Source: Clostridia bacterium
GTDB lineage: Bacteria > Bacillota > Clostridia > Christensenellales > Borkfalkiaceae
DNA length: 60,594 nucleotides
Assembly: GCA_017457215.1 (NCBI GenBank)
Contig: JAFTHU010000002.1
Location: forward strand, 1 to 60,594
Reading direction: 5' to 3'
This document shows, in pieces, positions 16,855-23,820 of the stretch. The number at the start of each line of letters is the position of its first letter. Within the stretch, counting starts at the first letter, position 1. The position numbers and the translations under genes were made by a program. The notes under the pieces were generated by a model. The model was not told the DNA's origin and did no database searches. It was given only the letters and a program-made list of their open reading frames with translations.

Positions 16855-17991
16855 ATGATACAAATCCCAAACAATAAGAAACTCGTCAATATGCTCACAG
16901 TCTTGACAGTGGCTGGCGAGATGCCACTTGTGGCAGCGAGCCAGGCGGGCAGTCATGAAGGCTATCGAAAGCTGTTCTACGAGTTATCAAAGAAACAAGT
17001 GTTTGTAAACACAAAGACGAACGAGCAAATGCGTGTGAAACTCATTCATATGTCAGACAGGGGCGATAAGCGAAGGGCAAGGCTGTACAAAAACGCTATA
17101 CCGATATTGGATTGGATAGGTACGCGCGCGTATTACGAAGAAATGTTCCCAGATAATAAAATGTCGGGCGGAGAACAAAATCGGTTTAGGAACGCTATGG
17201 TTGCCGAAGCGGTTTTGATGATGTTGGAAAGCGGTGTAGAAGTACTTCCAACAATGCTACCTGTATTAAGGATCAACAATCGGTACAACTCATTTGACGG
17301 GCGAAGTTGTTTTTACTCTGCAAGGCAATTAAAACAAACGCTAAACAAAGGTATAAACAAGATTGTTTCGTCGAGAATAGTCGGAGCACTGTTTGCCGGG
17401 AACAACGTGTATGCGGTCTATAATACCCGTTCCAGCGCGATAAAATGGAAGGGGATGAACGAGATGAAGACTAAGCATATTTTAACCGATTTAGCCCGTG
17501 TAAACGGCGACGTATCCGTATGCGACAGTGCGGTTATTTTCGGTAAGGACGATTGGACGGTTCTTAAATCCTTTTTCAATGCGACGGCGTATGGCGACAA
17601 GGATTTTCGGTTTGACAAAATCTATCCTAACGTTTACGCAATACCGCAAAGCCCGATTGGAATCGAGCTGTTGAAGCTGTTCAAAATACCGAACTTCCAA
17701 CAAAAAATTTTGGCGTATATGTTTGAAGAAAAGGATATATGCAAAAATTCGGGTTACGGTTGGCACGCGGTTGTGGACGGTACGTACGTATTCTCGTATT
17801 TAGACGCAAACATTGCGGCACTTTCACGCTTTTACGAAACGGCGAAGCGTGGAAAGGGCAAGCATAAATTTACGGTAATTTGCTATGACTTTCAAGAAAA
17901 ATTTATAAGGCAACATTTTGAAGGGATAGCAAGCATTGCCACAATGCCGTTTCAAACAATTGTACATGAGTTAGGAGGTAAAAAATCATGA
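16855..17991 (+). CDS. Unrecognised mobile-element protein upstream of traG
   Basis: A 378-residue protein starting behind a perfect AAGGAGG. The N-terminal ~60 residues have a winged-helix look (LVNMLTVLTVAGEMPL...YRKLFYELSKKQV), and the rest is mixed alpha/beta without a motif I can name. It overlaps the coupling-protein gene by four bases (ATGA), so the two are co-translated and probably work together in transfer or replication. Winged-helix proteins of the replication-relaxation type are found in this position in some Clostridia elements. I see no HUH or relaxase tyrosine motif, so I do not call it a relaxase. Confidence 0.5.
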   Translation: MIQIPNNKKLVNMLTVLTVAGEMPLVAASQAGSHEGYRKLFYELSKKQVFVNTKTNEQMRVKLIHMSDRGDKRRARLYKNAIPILDWIGTRAYYEEMFPDNKMSGGEQNRFRNAMVAEAVLMMLESGVEVLPTMLPVLRINNRYNSFDGRSCFYSARQLKQTLNKGINKIVSSRIVGALFAGNNVYAVYNTRSSAIKWKGMNEMKTKHILTDLARVNGDVSVCDSAVIFGKDDWTVLKSFFNATAYGDKDFRFDKIYPNVYAIPQSPIGIELLKLFKIPNFQQKILAYMFEEKDICKNSGYGWHAVVDGTYVFSYLDANIAALSRFYETAKRGKGKHKFTVICYDFQEKFIRQHFEGIASIATMPFQTIVHELGGKKS

Positions 17992-19892
17992 AACAAACAA
18001 TAAAAAATATTATCTATAAAATCAAAAAAAGTTTAATGAAACAAGATTGGAAACTGATTGGCGTTATCGTCGGTTGTATGGCAGGAACGATAGGATTGTT
18101 CTACGTATTCGGGCTTTTTGCACAGTTTATAGACTACGCGTGGGTGATGCGGTACGCCGTTATGAGCCCAGAGAAATACGATATACCCAAAGTATCTTTC
18201 GCCTTTTTGGATTGTATTGCGGCAACCTTTTCGAGCGCGGGGCTAAAGGGCATTATCGCCATCCTTGTAATCGTGATTATCGTTGCTGTACTGAATATCA
18301 ACAGGATAGAAAAATGGAGCAGAAGCAGAAAGAACGGGCGTGGATTTGAAAGAAGTGAAAGCAATTCCCACGGCTCGGCAAACGAATTATCCTTTAACGA
18401 TATAAAAGAACGTTTTGAGGTGTCCACCGTTGACGAGTCGAGAGGTATCATTTTGGGCGAAATCCGTGATAAACTCGTTTGTCTTCCGCATGACAAAAAA
18501 GGCAACAGGAATATTGCCGTAGTAGGTTCGTCAGGGACGGGTAAATCGAGAGTGGTTATTCGCAATGCACTGTTCCAAATGATGATAAACGGCGAATCGG
18601 TGGTGTTGACTGACCCCAAGGGCGAGCTGTATGCCGATACGGCGTATTTGTTTGCTTTGTACGGGTATGAAATCAAAGTACTCAATCTTGTGGATATCGA
18701 AAGAAGCGACGGTTGGAATCCTATGGAAGACATTGTAAAACAGCCTGAAAAGGCAACTGTTCTTGCGAAATCGTTGATTATCAATACCAACACGTCAAAC
18801 GGCGGAGATAAGTTTTGGGACGATGTTGCGGAAAATCTGTTAAAGGGTTTGATTTTGTACGTTGCTTTGGACGAAAATTTGACAAGAGAAGAAAAGAACT
18901 TGGCGGAAGTGTATAGGCTGATAACGATGGAAAACGAAAACGAGTTTTGTCTGCTACTGGGACGGCTTTCCGATAAACATCCTGCCAAGCAAGCGTTTAA
19001 TACGTATTTGATGAGTACGGAATCGGTGCGGATGAGTACCCGCGCAGGGCTTGCAACCCGTCTTGGGATTTTGCAGGAAAAACGGGTAAAGGATTTCTTC
19101 TCGTCTGCGGATATGAACCTTTTCTTACCAGCCGAACGCAAGTGTGTATATTACGTCATTACCAGCGATAACGATATGTCTAAAAATATGATTACGGCGT
19201 TGTTCTTTACGTGCTTAATGCAAAGCGTACTTGCGTATGCGGACAAACAGCCCGATAAAAAATGTGCCGTACCCGTAAACTTCGTGTTGGATGAGTTCAA
19301 CAACGTGGGCAAACTGGGTATCAGCGTGGACGGTAGCGATTTTGCACGGTTTATCAGTACCTGTCGTTCGAGAGATATTAACGTGACGTTTGCCGTTCAA
19401 GGTATCGGGCAGTTGCAAAACAGATACGGAAATTGGTTGTGGTCGGATATTCTCAACAATTGCGATACGCAAATCCTTTTGGGTTGCAACGATATGATAA
19501 CGGCAGAGTATTTTTCCGCACGGAGTGGCGAAATCACAGTAGAATACGACACATATTCCAGAAGCGAACGGACGGGCAGTAGGGAGAATGCCTATACCTA
19601 CAGCAAGCAAAAAACCAAACGCAGATTGTTTACGCCCGACGAAATCTTGCGAGGTGATCCGTCCAAGCTGAAATGCTTTTGCGACGGGCTTGGGGTAATG
19701 ACGCTGGATAAATTCGATTATTCCCGTCATTCTCTCTATAAGTATATCGTAAAAGAAGACGTCAACGAATATGTTCCCGAACGGGAAAACAAACCCGTAG
19801 AAAGGGCTGAAAAGGACGAAAAACAGCCCGAAAGTAAGACGGAAAAGGGTTTCTATAAAATCCGTACAATCGACGCTAAAACGGATGTGTAA
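17988..19892 (+). CDS. VirD4/TraG-type conjugative coupling ATPase
   Basis: A 634-residue T4SS coupling protein. Two N-terminal membrane segments (about 22-45 and 85-105) anchor a cytoplasmic FtsK/TraG ATPase with Walker A VVGSSGTGKS near 178, DPKGELYAD near 208, Walker B FVLDEFNNVGKLG near 430, and the late QGIGQLQNRYG segment. It would deliver relaxase-bound DNA to a transfer channel. A Glu/Lys-rich C-terminal tail follows. The start is behind GGAGG. No other T4SS genes (VirB4, VirB6) are in the window, so transfer machinery must come from elsewhere in the element or another element. Confidence 0.9.
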   Translation: MKQTIKNIIYKIKKSLMKQDWKLIGVIVGCMAGTIGLFYVFGLFAQFIDYAWVMRYAVMSPEKYDIPKVSFAFLDCIAATFSSAGLKGIIAILVIVIIVAVLNINRIEKWSRSRKNGRGFERSESNSHGSANELSFNDIKERFEVSTVDESRGIILGEIRDKLVCLPHDKKGNRNIAVVGSSGTGKSRVVIRNALFQMMINGESVVLTDPKGELYADTAYLFALYGYEIKVLNLVDIERSDGWNPMEDIVKQPEKATVLAKSLIINTNTSNGGDKFWDDVAENLLKGLILYVALDENLTREEKNLAEVYRLITMENENEFCLLLGRLSDKHPAKQAFNTYLMSTESVRMSTRAGLATRLGILQEKRVKDFFSSADMNLFLPAERKCVYYVITSDNDMSKNMITALFFTCLMQSVLAYADKQPDKKCAVPVNFVLDEFNNVGKLGISVDGSDFARFISTCRSRDINVTFAVQGIGQLQNRYGNWLWSDILNNCDTQILLGCNDMITAEYFSARSGEITVEYDTYSRSERTGSRENAYTYSKQKTKRRLFTPDEILRGDPSKLKCFCDGLGVMTLDKFDYSRHSLYKYIVKEDVNEYVPERENKPVERAEKDEKQPESKTEKGFYKIRTIDAKTDV

Positions 19893-19900
19893 AACAAATA

Positions 19901-19934
19901 AAGCAGTCGCCGAGCAACAGCGAGGCGACTGCTT
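19901..19934 (+). terminator. Hairpin after traG (terminator-like, weak T tail)
   Basis: AAGCAGTCGCC at 19901-19911 pairs perfectly with GGCGACTGCTT at 19924-19934. It lacks a T run, so termination is uncertain. Confidence 0.4.
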
Positions 19935-19973
19935 GAAAAATCAAAAGAAAATAAACGAAACGGAGATAAAAAT

Positions 19974-20162
19974 ATGAATACAATCTATGTAAACAATACA
20001 AAAAAATTGACAAAAACAGGCTTTTTAGGGTATAATATAACTATCCCGAAACGTAGTGCGGACAAGTCCGACAACGAAGCAAGAAACGTTAAAAAAGCCA
20101 CTTGCGGACGGGGAGGGAGTACGGGGCGAACGCACAGTCCGCCTTACCAGCGAAGGAGGTGA
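19974..20162 (+). CDS. Small 62-residue ORF before the integrase
   Basis: ATG behind GGAG; the product is basic, polar and has no known domain. A strong promoter lies inside it and the frame runs into the integrase leader, so it may be a leader peptide or spurious. An excisionase would be expected here, but no HTH pattern is visible. Confidence 0.25.
   Translation: MNTIYVNNTKKLTKTGFLGYNITIPKRSADKSDNEARNVKKATCGRGGSTGRTHSPPYQRRR
20007..20036 (+). promoter_or_regulatory. Promoter of the integrase
   Basis: TTGACA at 20007-20012 and TATAAT at 20031-20036 with an 18-nt spacer. The leader to the recombinase has pairable GCGGAC/GTCCGC segments. Confidence 0.6.
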
Positions 20163-21397
20163 CGGATAAAGAGTTAAAGAAGGTTTTGAAATGCTTGGAG
20201 TTAATTCCCAGCGAGCAGGGACGGGACGAAGCGATTCAAATCGTGCTAAAAGCCGCGGCGGAAAGTATCACTTTGGAGCATATCAAAAAAATTTCTTCTT
20301 ATCGGGAGGAAAAGAAGAAACAGGAAAAAGAGCGTGGTTATGTCAAATTTACGAAAAAGGAGATAGAAACTATGCCAGACAATTTAAAAAGATTATTTGT
20401 AGTCGATGAAAAAATCGTTTCCTACCGTTGCATCAACGGAATGTATCAAGCGCGGTTCCGCCGTGAGGGATATAATATTGAGGTCGCGTCCAAGGATTTT
20501 CAAATGATGAAAACGAAGTTTTTGGAAAAGCTGAGAAGGGTGGAGATTGAGAAAGCGAATATAAAAATATACCCGAAGTTCGGGGAATTTTTACAGGAGT
20601 GGCTGAAAATCAAAAAACAAACGGTAAAGCCGTCCACCTACAAGGCGTATTGCGATTTAACGAACTTTAATTTAGTACCCCGTTTCGGGGAAACGCCCGT
20701 CAATGAAATCACAAGAAAGGTTATCCAAGACTTTTTATTTGAGATTGCAGAGGCAGGGAAAAACCGAACGGCGCATAAGTTAAAGCAGTTGTTAGGCTCT
20801 ATGTTTGACGTTATCGTGGACGATTATCCAGAACTTACCAACCCGATGCGGAAGGTCGTTTTGTCCCACTACGAAGTGAAGAAGGGCAAAGCGTTCACCA
20901 AAGCGGAAGAAAAGAAGGTGATTGATTTTTGCAAAGAGTATCCGCACTTTCAAGGCAATTCGGCTATGCTCGTGCTGATGTTCACGGGTATGCGTGTCGG
21001 GGAGCTGACGAGCGTGCAATACGACGGAACGTTTATCACCTGCGTTTCTGCCAAAACCAGAAAAGGCTACGCTGACGTGATACGGAAAATACCCGTTTCA
21101 CCAATGATGAAAAGGGTACTTCCTATGATTGATTGGGAAAAAGTGGTTGCTTCAAACAACAACACCGTTCGGGATGCTGTGAAAAGAATCTTTCCCGACA
21201 GGCACACGCACGAGTTTCGATACACCTTTATTACGCGTGCAAAAGAGTGCGGCGTAAACCCCGAAGTGGTTATGCTTTGGGTAGGACACGAATCGGACGG
21301 CGACGTAAAGACTAGCAGGGTGGATAGGGGGTATACCACCTATTCTGACGAGTACTTATTGGCTGAAATTAACAAAATTGATTACGAATACGAGTAA
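20159..21397 (+). CDS. Tyrosine recombinase/integrase of the element
   Basis: A phage-type integrase. The N-terminal arm-binding region with YVKFTKKEIE is followed by a core-binding SAM-like domain (FGEFLQEWLKIKKQ) and a catalytic domain with Arg in FTGMRVGEL, Lys in AKTRKGY, HEFRYTF, VGHES and the nucleophile Tyr in the last ~20 residues. All catalytic positions are present, so it is probably active. The start is uncertain. GTG 20159 overlaps the only upstream Shine-Dalgarno, TTG 20102 has none, and an in-frame ATG at 20372 has a good AAGGAG but would drop conserved N-terminal sequence. The C-terminus points to tRNA-Leu 150 bases away, the expected attachment target. Confidence 0.88.
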   Translation: MTDKELKKVLKCLELIPSEQGRDEAIQIVLKAAAESITLEHIKKISSYREEKKKQEKERGYVKFTKKEIETMPDNLKRLFVVDEKIVSYRCINGMYQARFRREGYNIEVASKDFQMMKTKFLEKLRRVEIEKANIKIYPKFGEFLQEWLKIKKQTVKPSTYKAYCDLTNFNLVPRFGETPVNEITRKVIQDFLFEIAEAGKNRTAHKLKQLLGSMFDVIVDDYPELTNPMRKVVLSHYEVKKGKAFTKAEEKKVIDFCKEYPHFQGNSAMLVLMFTGMRVGELTSVQYDGTFITCVSAKTRKGYADVIRKIPVSPMMKRVLPMIDWEKVVASNNNTVRDAVKRIFPDRHTHEFRYTFITRAKECGVNPEVVMLWVGHESDGDVKTSRVDRGYTTYSDEYLLAEINKIDYEYE

Positions 21398-21508
21398 AAA
21401 TGTTAAAAACGAACAAAAATACGGTGAAAACGACGGATTTTACTTAAAAAGGGCGGAAAAGCCCTAAAAAATGTTAATTTTTGGTTCCCAAAAAGTTCCC
21501 AAAGATAA

Positions 21509-21539
21509 CAAAAAAGGGTAAAATCCGAAGATTTTACCC
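21509..21539 (-). terminator. Terminator after tRNA-Leu
   Basis: A perfect 10-bp stem GGGTAAAATC/GATTTTACCC (21516-21539) with a four-base loop, followed on the minus strand by six T. It ends minus-strand tRNA transcription before the integrase 3' end. Confidence 0.7.
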
Positions 21540-21547
21540 CAAAAATG

Positions 21548-21634
21548 TGGTGCCCGCGATCGGACTTGAACCGATACGTCTGTTAGGACTCAGGATTTTA
21601 AGTCCTGTGCGTCTGCCTATTCCGCCACGCGGGC
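21548..21634 (-). tRNA. tRNA-Leu (UAA)
   Basis: An 87-nt class II tRNA with encoded CCA. Acceptor GCCCGCG/CGCGGGC, D-arm GGCGGAATAGGCAGACGC, anticodon arm CAGGA-CTTAAAA-TCCTG with TAA, a long variable arm and a GGTTCAAGTCC T-arm. It sits between the integrase and the stranded half copy; it may be brought in by the element or be the resident gene. Confidence 0.93.
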
Positions 21635-21706
21635 ATAAAAATGTTCAGTTTTTTGTGAATTTTTGTTAACTTTTTGCCGAAGTATGAATTTTTAACAATA
21701 CAAAAA

Positions 21707-21746
21707 ATTTTAAGTCCCTTGCGTCTGCCTATTCCACCACAGCGGC
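21707..21746 (-). pseudogene. 5' half of a second tRNA-Leu (attachment-site remnant)
   Basis: The minus strand begins GCCGCTGTGGTGGAATAGGC and continues to the anticodon loop (ACTTAAAAT), then homology stops. It differs from the intact tRNA-Leu in the acceptor arm, so it derives from another Leu(UAA) gene broken at the anticodon, consistent with integrase cleavage. Confidence 0.75.
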
Positions 21747-21800
21747 GTATGTTTAGTTGAATATTTCAATGCATGACTTGGTTGAATATATACAAGGACA

Positions 21801-21840
21801 AAAAGAAAAGAAAGCTCTGCACTTTGTCGGTGCAGAGCTT
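21801..21840 (-). terminator. Terminator after tRNA-Cys
   Basis: AAGCTCTGCAC/GTGCAGAGCTT, an 11-bp stem (21812-21840). On the minus strand it is followed by a T-rich stretch. Confidence 0.7.
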
Positions 21841-21842
21841 TT

Positions 21843-21917
21843 TGGAGGCGCCACCCGGATTTGAACCGGGGGATAAAGGTTTTGCAGACCTTGGCCTTAC
21901 CACTTGGCTATAGCGCC
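21843..21917 (-). tRNA. tRNA-Cys (GCA)
   Basis: A 75-nt tRNA with encoded CCA, acceptor GGCGCTA, anticodon arm AAGGT-CTGCAAA-ACCTT giving GCA. Part of a minus-strand Val-Gly-Cys cluster. Confidence 0.95.
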
Positions 21918-21965
21918 GTTCCTGCCGTCCATCGGCGAATAAAAGAAAAAACAGTACGGATAATT

Positions 21966-22040
21966 TGGAGCGGGAAACGAGATTCGAACCCGCGACATTC
22001 ACCTTGGCAAGGTGACGCTCTACCACTGAGCTATTCCCGC
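21966..22040 (-). tRNA. tRNA-Gly (GCC)
   Basis: A 75-nt tRNA with encoded CCA, acceptor GCGGGAA, anticodon arm TCACC-TTGCCAA-GGTGA giving GCC. Confidence 0.95.
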
Positions 22041-22064
22041 ATACTTTATCCGCACTGTTTTTAT

Positions 22065-22140
22065 TGGTGGAAGTTATAGGGTTCGAACCTATGACCCTCT
22101 GCTTGTAAGGCAGATGCTCTCCCAGCTGAGCTAAACTTCC
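22065..22140 (-). tRNA. tRNA-Val (UAC)
   Basis: A 76-nt tRNA with encoded CCA, acceptor GGAAGTT, anticodon arm CTGCC-TTACAAG-CAGAG giving TAC. First gene of the minus-strand cluster. Confidence 0.95.
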
Positions 22141-22405
22141 GTCGAAAGCCTATTTACTATACCACATCCAAAAAAGAAAGGCAAGCATTTTTAATCAATT
22201 TTTCAAAAAAAATTAAAAAAAATAAAAAAAATTTTTTAAGGCGGATTTTTACGGGGATTGATAGGGAAATAACGGACTACTATAATATTTTACGGAAGTT
22301 TTTTAAAAAAAGTGAAACAAGCAAAAAACCTTTAAAAATTTTGTATTTTTTGTTTACAATCGGGAAAAAGGGTTTATATATAATCAATAACGGGTGAACA
22401 GGCGG
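22141..22405. other. AT-rich spacer between tRNA cluster and secB-like gene
   Basis: Contains long A and T runs (22199-22240) and no gene. It should hold the minus-strand tRNA promoter, which I could not pin down. The plus-strand promoter of the next gene begins at 22406. Confidence 0.6.
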
Positions 22406-22434
22406 TTGACACCGAGGGGGAAATCTGTTATAAT
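22406..22434 (+). promoter_or_regulatory. Promoter of the SecB-like gene
   Basis: TTGACA at 22406-22411, a 17-nt spacer, TATAAT at 22429-22434. Confidence 0.75.
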
Positions 22435-22463
22435 AAAAGAAAAACGTTAAACGAGGTAAAATT

Positions 22464-22904
22464 ATGAAATACGCACTCAGAGGCATTACCGCCGAAGAAC
22501 TCACCTACACGATGAACCACATCAAAGCGGATAAAGATACGAAGTTTGAAATCAAACCTCAATTCTCCCGCACCATTAGAAGAGTGAAAGAAAACGATAA
22601 AATTTGGCTTGTTGCTTTGGAAGTTAAGGTAGAATCCACGGAAGAATCTCCCAAGCCTTTCAATATGAAAGTCCGTCTTGTGGGCTTGTTCGAAGCAGAG
22701 GACGTGAACACGGACGAAGATAAGCAAGTTTTGGCAATCAGTACGACGGAAATCGTATATCCTTACCTTCGCGCAGCGGTATCTGCGTTGACCTCTAACG
22801 CATTTATTCAGCCTATGATGTTGCCCGTAATTCCCGCAGGTATGATGTTCCCCGAAGATCAAGCGGGTACGACGTTCGACGCTCCCGGCGCATTGAAAAA
22901 CTAA
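22464..22904 (+). CDS. SecB-like export/antitoxin chaperone
   Basis: A 146-residue beta-rich protein behind GAGG. The C-terminal half contains EIVYPYLRAAVSALTSNAF followed by a PVIP segment, close to the conserved FPYxRxxVSxLTxxxGF...PxNF signature of SecB. SecB is classically proteobacterial and keeps preproteins unfolded; relatives in Gram-positives occur alone or serve toxin-antitoxin modules. No toxin gene sits beside it, and it has its own promoter and terminator, so it is a stand-alone unit. SecB fold is fairly likely; the client is unknown. Confidence 0.6.
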   Translation: MKYALRGITAEELTYTMNHIKADKDTKFEIKPQFSRTIRRVKENDKIWLVALEVKVESTEESPKPFNMKVRLVGLFEAEDVNTDEDKQVLAISTTEIVYPYLRAAVSALTSNAFIQPMMLPVIPAGMMFPEDQAGTTFDAPGALKN

Positions 22905-22922
22905 AATAATATATACGAAATT

Positions 22923-22954
22923 AAAAGCACGGTTACAGTGGTAACCGTGCTTTT
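22923..22954. terminator. Bidirectional terminator between secB-like and xre genes
   Basis: A perfect 14-bp stem AAAAGCACGGTTAC/GTAACCGTGCTTTT with an AGTG loop. It serves both converging genes. Confidence 0.8.
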
Positions 22955-23165
22955 AATTTTGCGTTAATCCTAGAATATAATTTGCATCCAAATCTAGCTC
23001 TTTACACAGTTTTGCAAACGTGTCCAGTTTAGGAAATTTCTTTGTTGTGCGGTATTGTGTAACCATTTCAGGAGAAACGCCGATACGCCGCGCGATTTCC
23101 ACCGTCGTTAAACCGCAATTTTTCAGTTCTTCGCTCAATCTTTCTTTAATAACTGTATTTTCCAT
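22953..23165 (-). CDS. Xre-family HTH regulator
   Basis: A 70-residue single HTH protein: TTVEIARRIGVSPEMVTQYR is the recognition unit, and DTFAKLCKELDLDANYILGL completes the fold. I start it at ATG 23165 (MENTVIK). A TATAAT on the minus strand ends 7 bases before this ATG, so the message may be leaderless; no Shine-Dalgarno is visible. It is divergent from a small membrane protein gene. Two related inverted repeats of the CTAACC/GGTTAG type lie in the shared spacer, indicating that it represses both directions. It is not a phage-type cluster, since no other such genes lie nearby. Confidence 0.8.
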   Translation of the reverse strand: MENTVIKERLSEELKNCGLTTVEIARRIGVSPEMVTQYRTTKKFPKLDTFAKLCKELDLDANYILGLTQN

Positions 23166-23177
23166 AAAAATATTATA

Positions 23178-23228
23178 TAACCAATAGTTAGAAAATGCTT
23201 GACAGCTAACCATAGGTTAGTATATAAT
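23178..23228 (+). promoter_or_regulatory. Promoter and two Xre operators
   Basis: Plus-strand TTGACA at 23199-23204 and TATAAT at 23223-23228 (18-nt spacer). The perfect repeat CTAACC-ATA-GGTTAG (23206-23220) fills the spacer. A related site, TAACC-AATA-GTTAG (23178-23191), lies next to the minus-strand -10. Confidence 0.7.
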
Positions 23229-23261
23229 AAAATCACAAAATCTATTTACGGAGGTGTTTTT

Positions 23262-23498
23262 ATGGAAAACAATAGGCTTGCGCGCTTTTTGTTAACGTTT
23301 TTCTTGGGGTGGATAGGTAGTTTTATTATTAACCACACTTCTTTAAAGCCGAAATGTCATAAATCGCGCACGTGGGCGTATTTTTGGTTTACGTTGCTTA
23401 CATTAGGGATTTATCCTTTGGTGGCGTCCATTTGTAATTTAACCTTTAACCCCGACAGCTCGTCGAATATCGGTTATTTTATAGATAGAATGGCGTAA
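23262..23498 (+). CDS. Small membrane protein
   Basis: A 78-residue protein behind CGGAGG. Two hydrophobic segments (about 8-24 and 39-60) with short basic loops; it resembles small TM2-like membrane proteins in layout, without the exact motif. It is divergently paired with an Xre repressor and so probably repressed under normal growth. The function is unknown; a stress-induced or toxin-like membrane peptide is possible but not shown. Confidence 0.65.
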   Translation: MENNRLARFLLTFFLGWIGSFIINHTSLKPKCHKSRTWAYFWFTLLTLGIYPLVASICNLTFNPDSSSNIGYFIDRMA

Positions 23499-23504
23499 AA
23501 AAAG

Positions 23505-23532
23505 AAAAGAGCGGTAATAACCGCTCTTTTTT
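23505..23532 (+). terminator. Terminator of the small membrane protein gene
   Basis: An 11-bp stem AAAAGAGCGGT/ACCGCTCTTTT with an AATA loop and a T run. Confidence 0.85.
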
Positions 23533-23775
23533 ATGCCCCAAAGCGCATACGGCAAAATTCGCTTATCGAACGCCGTCGTTTTCCGTCGTTTGGGGGGAGA
23601 GGCATAGGGAGGCAGCCGCATACGACGCCAAACGGCAAGGTTTGACCTCAAAAGACAAAATCCGCGCGAGGGGCGGCGGTAGGGGAGCAAATAACGACGG
23701 AAACCGAGAGATAAATGCGGGCAACGACATATGCGGTTTACCCCAAACGGGCAAGGCGTATCAAGACAAACAAAA
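23533..23775. other. GC-rich intergenic stretch, nothing recognised
   Basis: About 240 bases, more GC-rich than the flanks, with repeated CGTCGTTT-type words. A 113-codon minus frame covers it but has no ribosome site and a low-complexity Arg/Pro-rich product. No gene or RNA family was recognised. Confidence 0.5.
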
Positions 23776-23805
23776 AACACTTGCGCGATTACGCAAGTGT
23801 TTTTA
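23776..23805. terminator. Terminator of trpB2
   Basis: A perfect 10-bp stem AACACTTGCG/CGCAAGTGTT with A and T runs on either side, just past the minus-strand trpB2 stop. Confidence 0.8.
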
Positions 23806-23820
23806 AATTGTTCGATTTTA

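Larger units (their letters stand above)
1..21746. mobile_element. Probable integrated element with defence cargo (left end outside window)
   Basis: A tyrosine recombinase at 20159-21397 sits directly beside a tRNA-Leu gene. A 40-nt 5' half of a second tRNA-Leu lies at 21707-21746, as expected where an element has used a tRNA gene as its target. A VirD4-like coupling protein and two accessory genes lie upstream of the recombinase, and restriction and other defence genes fill the remainder. No matching tRNA-Leu fragment was found to the left, so the left boundary is either outside the window or unrecognised. No relaxase was recognised, so it may be mobilisable or decayed rather than self-transmissible. 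The left 15 kb is visibly more AT-rich than the backbone and chromosome. Confidence 0.5.

Noticed and set aside
16855-17991. Relaxase
   Set aside because: No HUH motif or recognisable relaxase tyrosine pattern was seen; position alone is not enough.
20191-20409. 72-codon frame inside the integrase start region
   Set aside because: Different frame from the recombinase, no fold recognised, and best explained as overlap with the integrase N-terminus.
23439-23780. 113-codon minus-strand frame
   Set aside because: Arg/Pro-rich low-complexity product, no ribosome site, overlaps a terminator and another gene's end.
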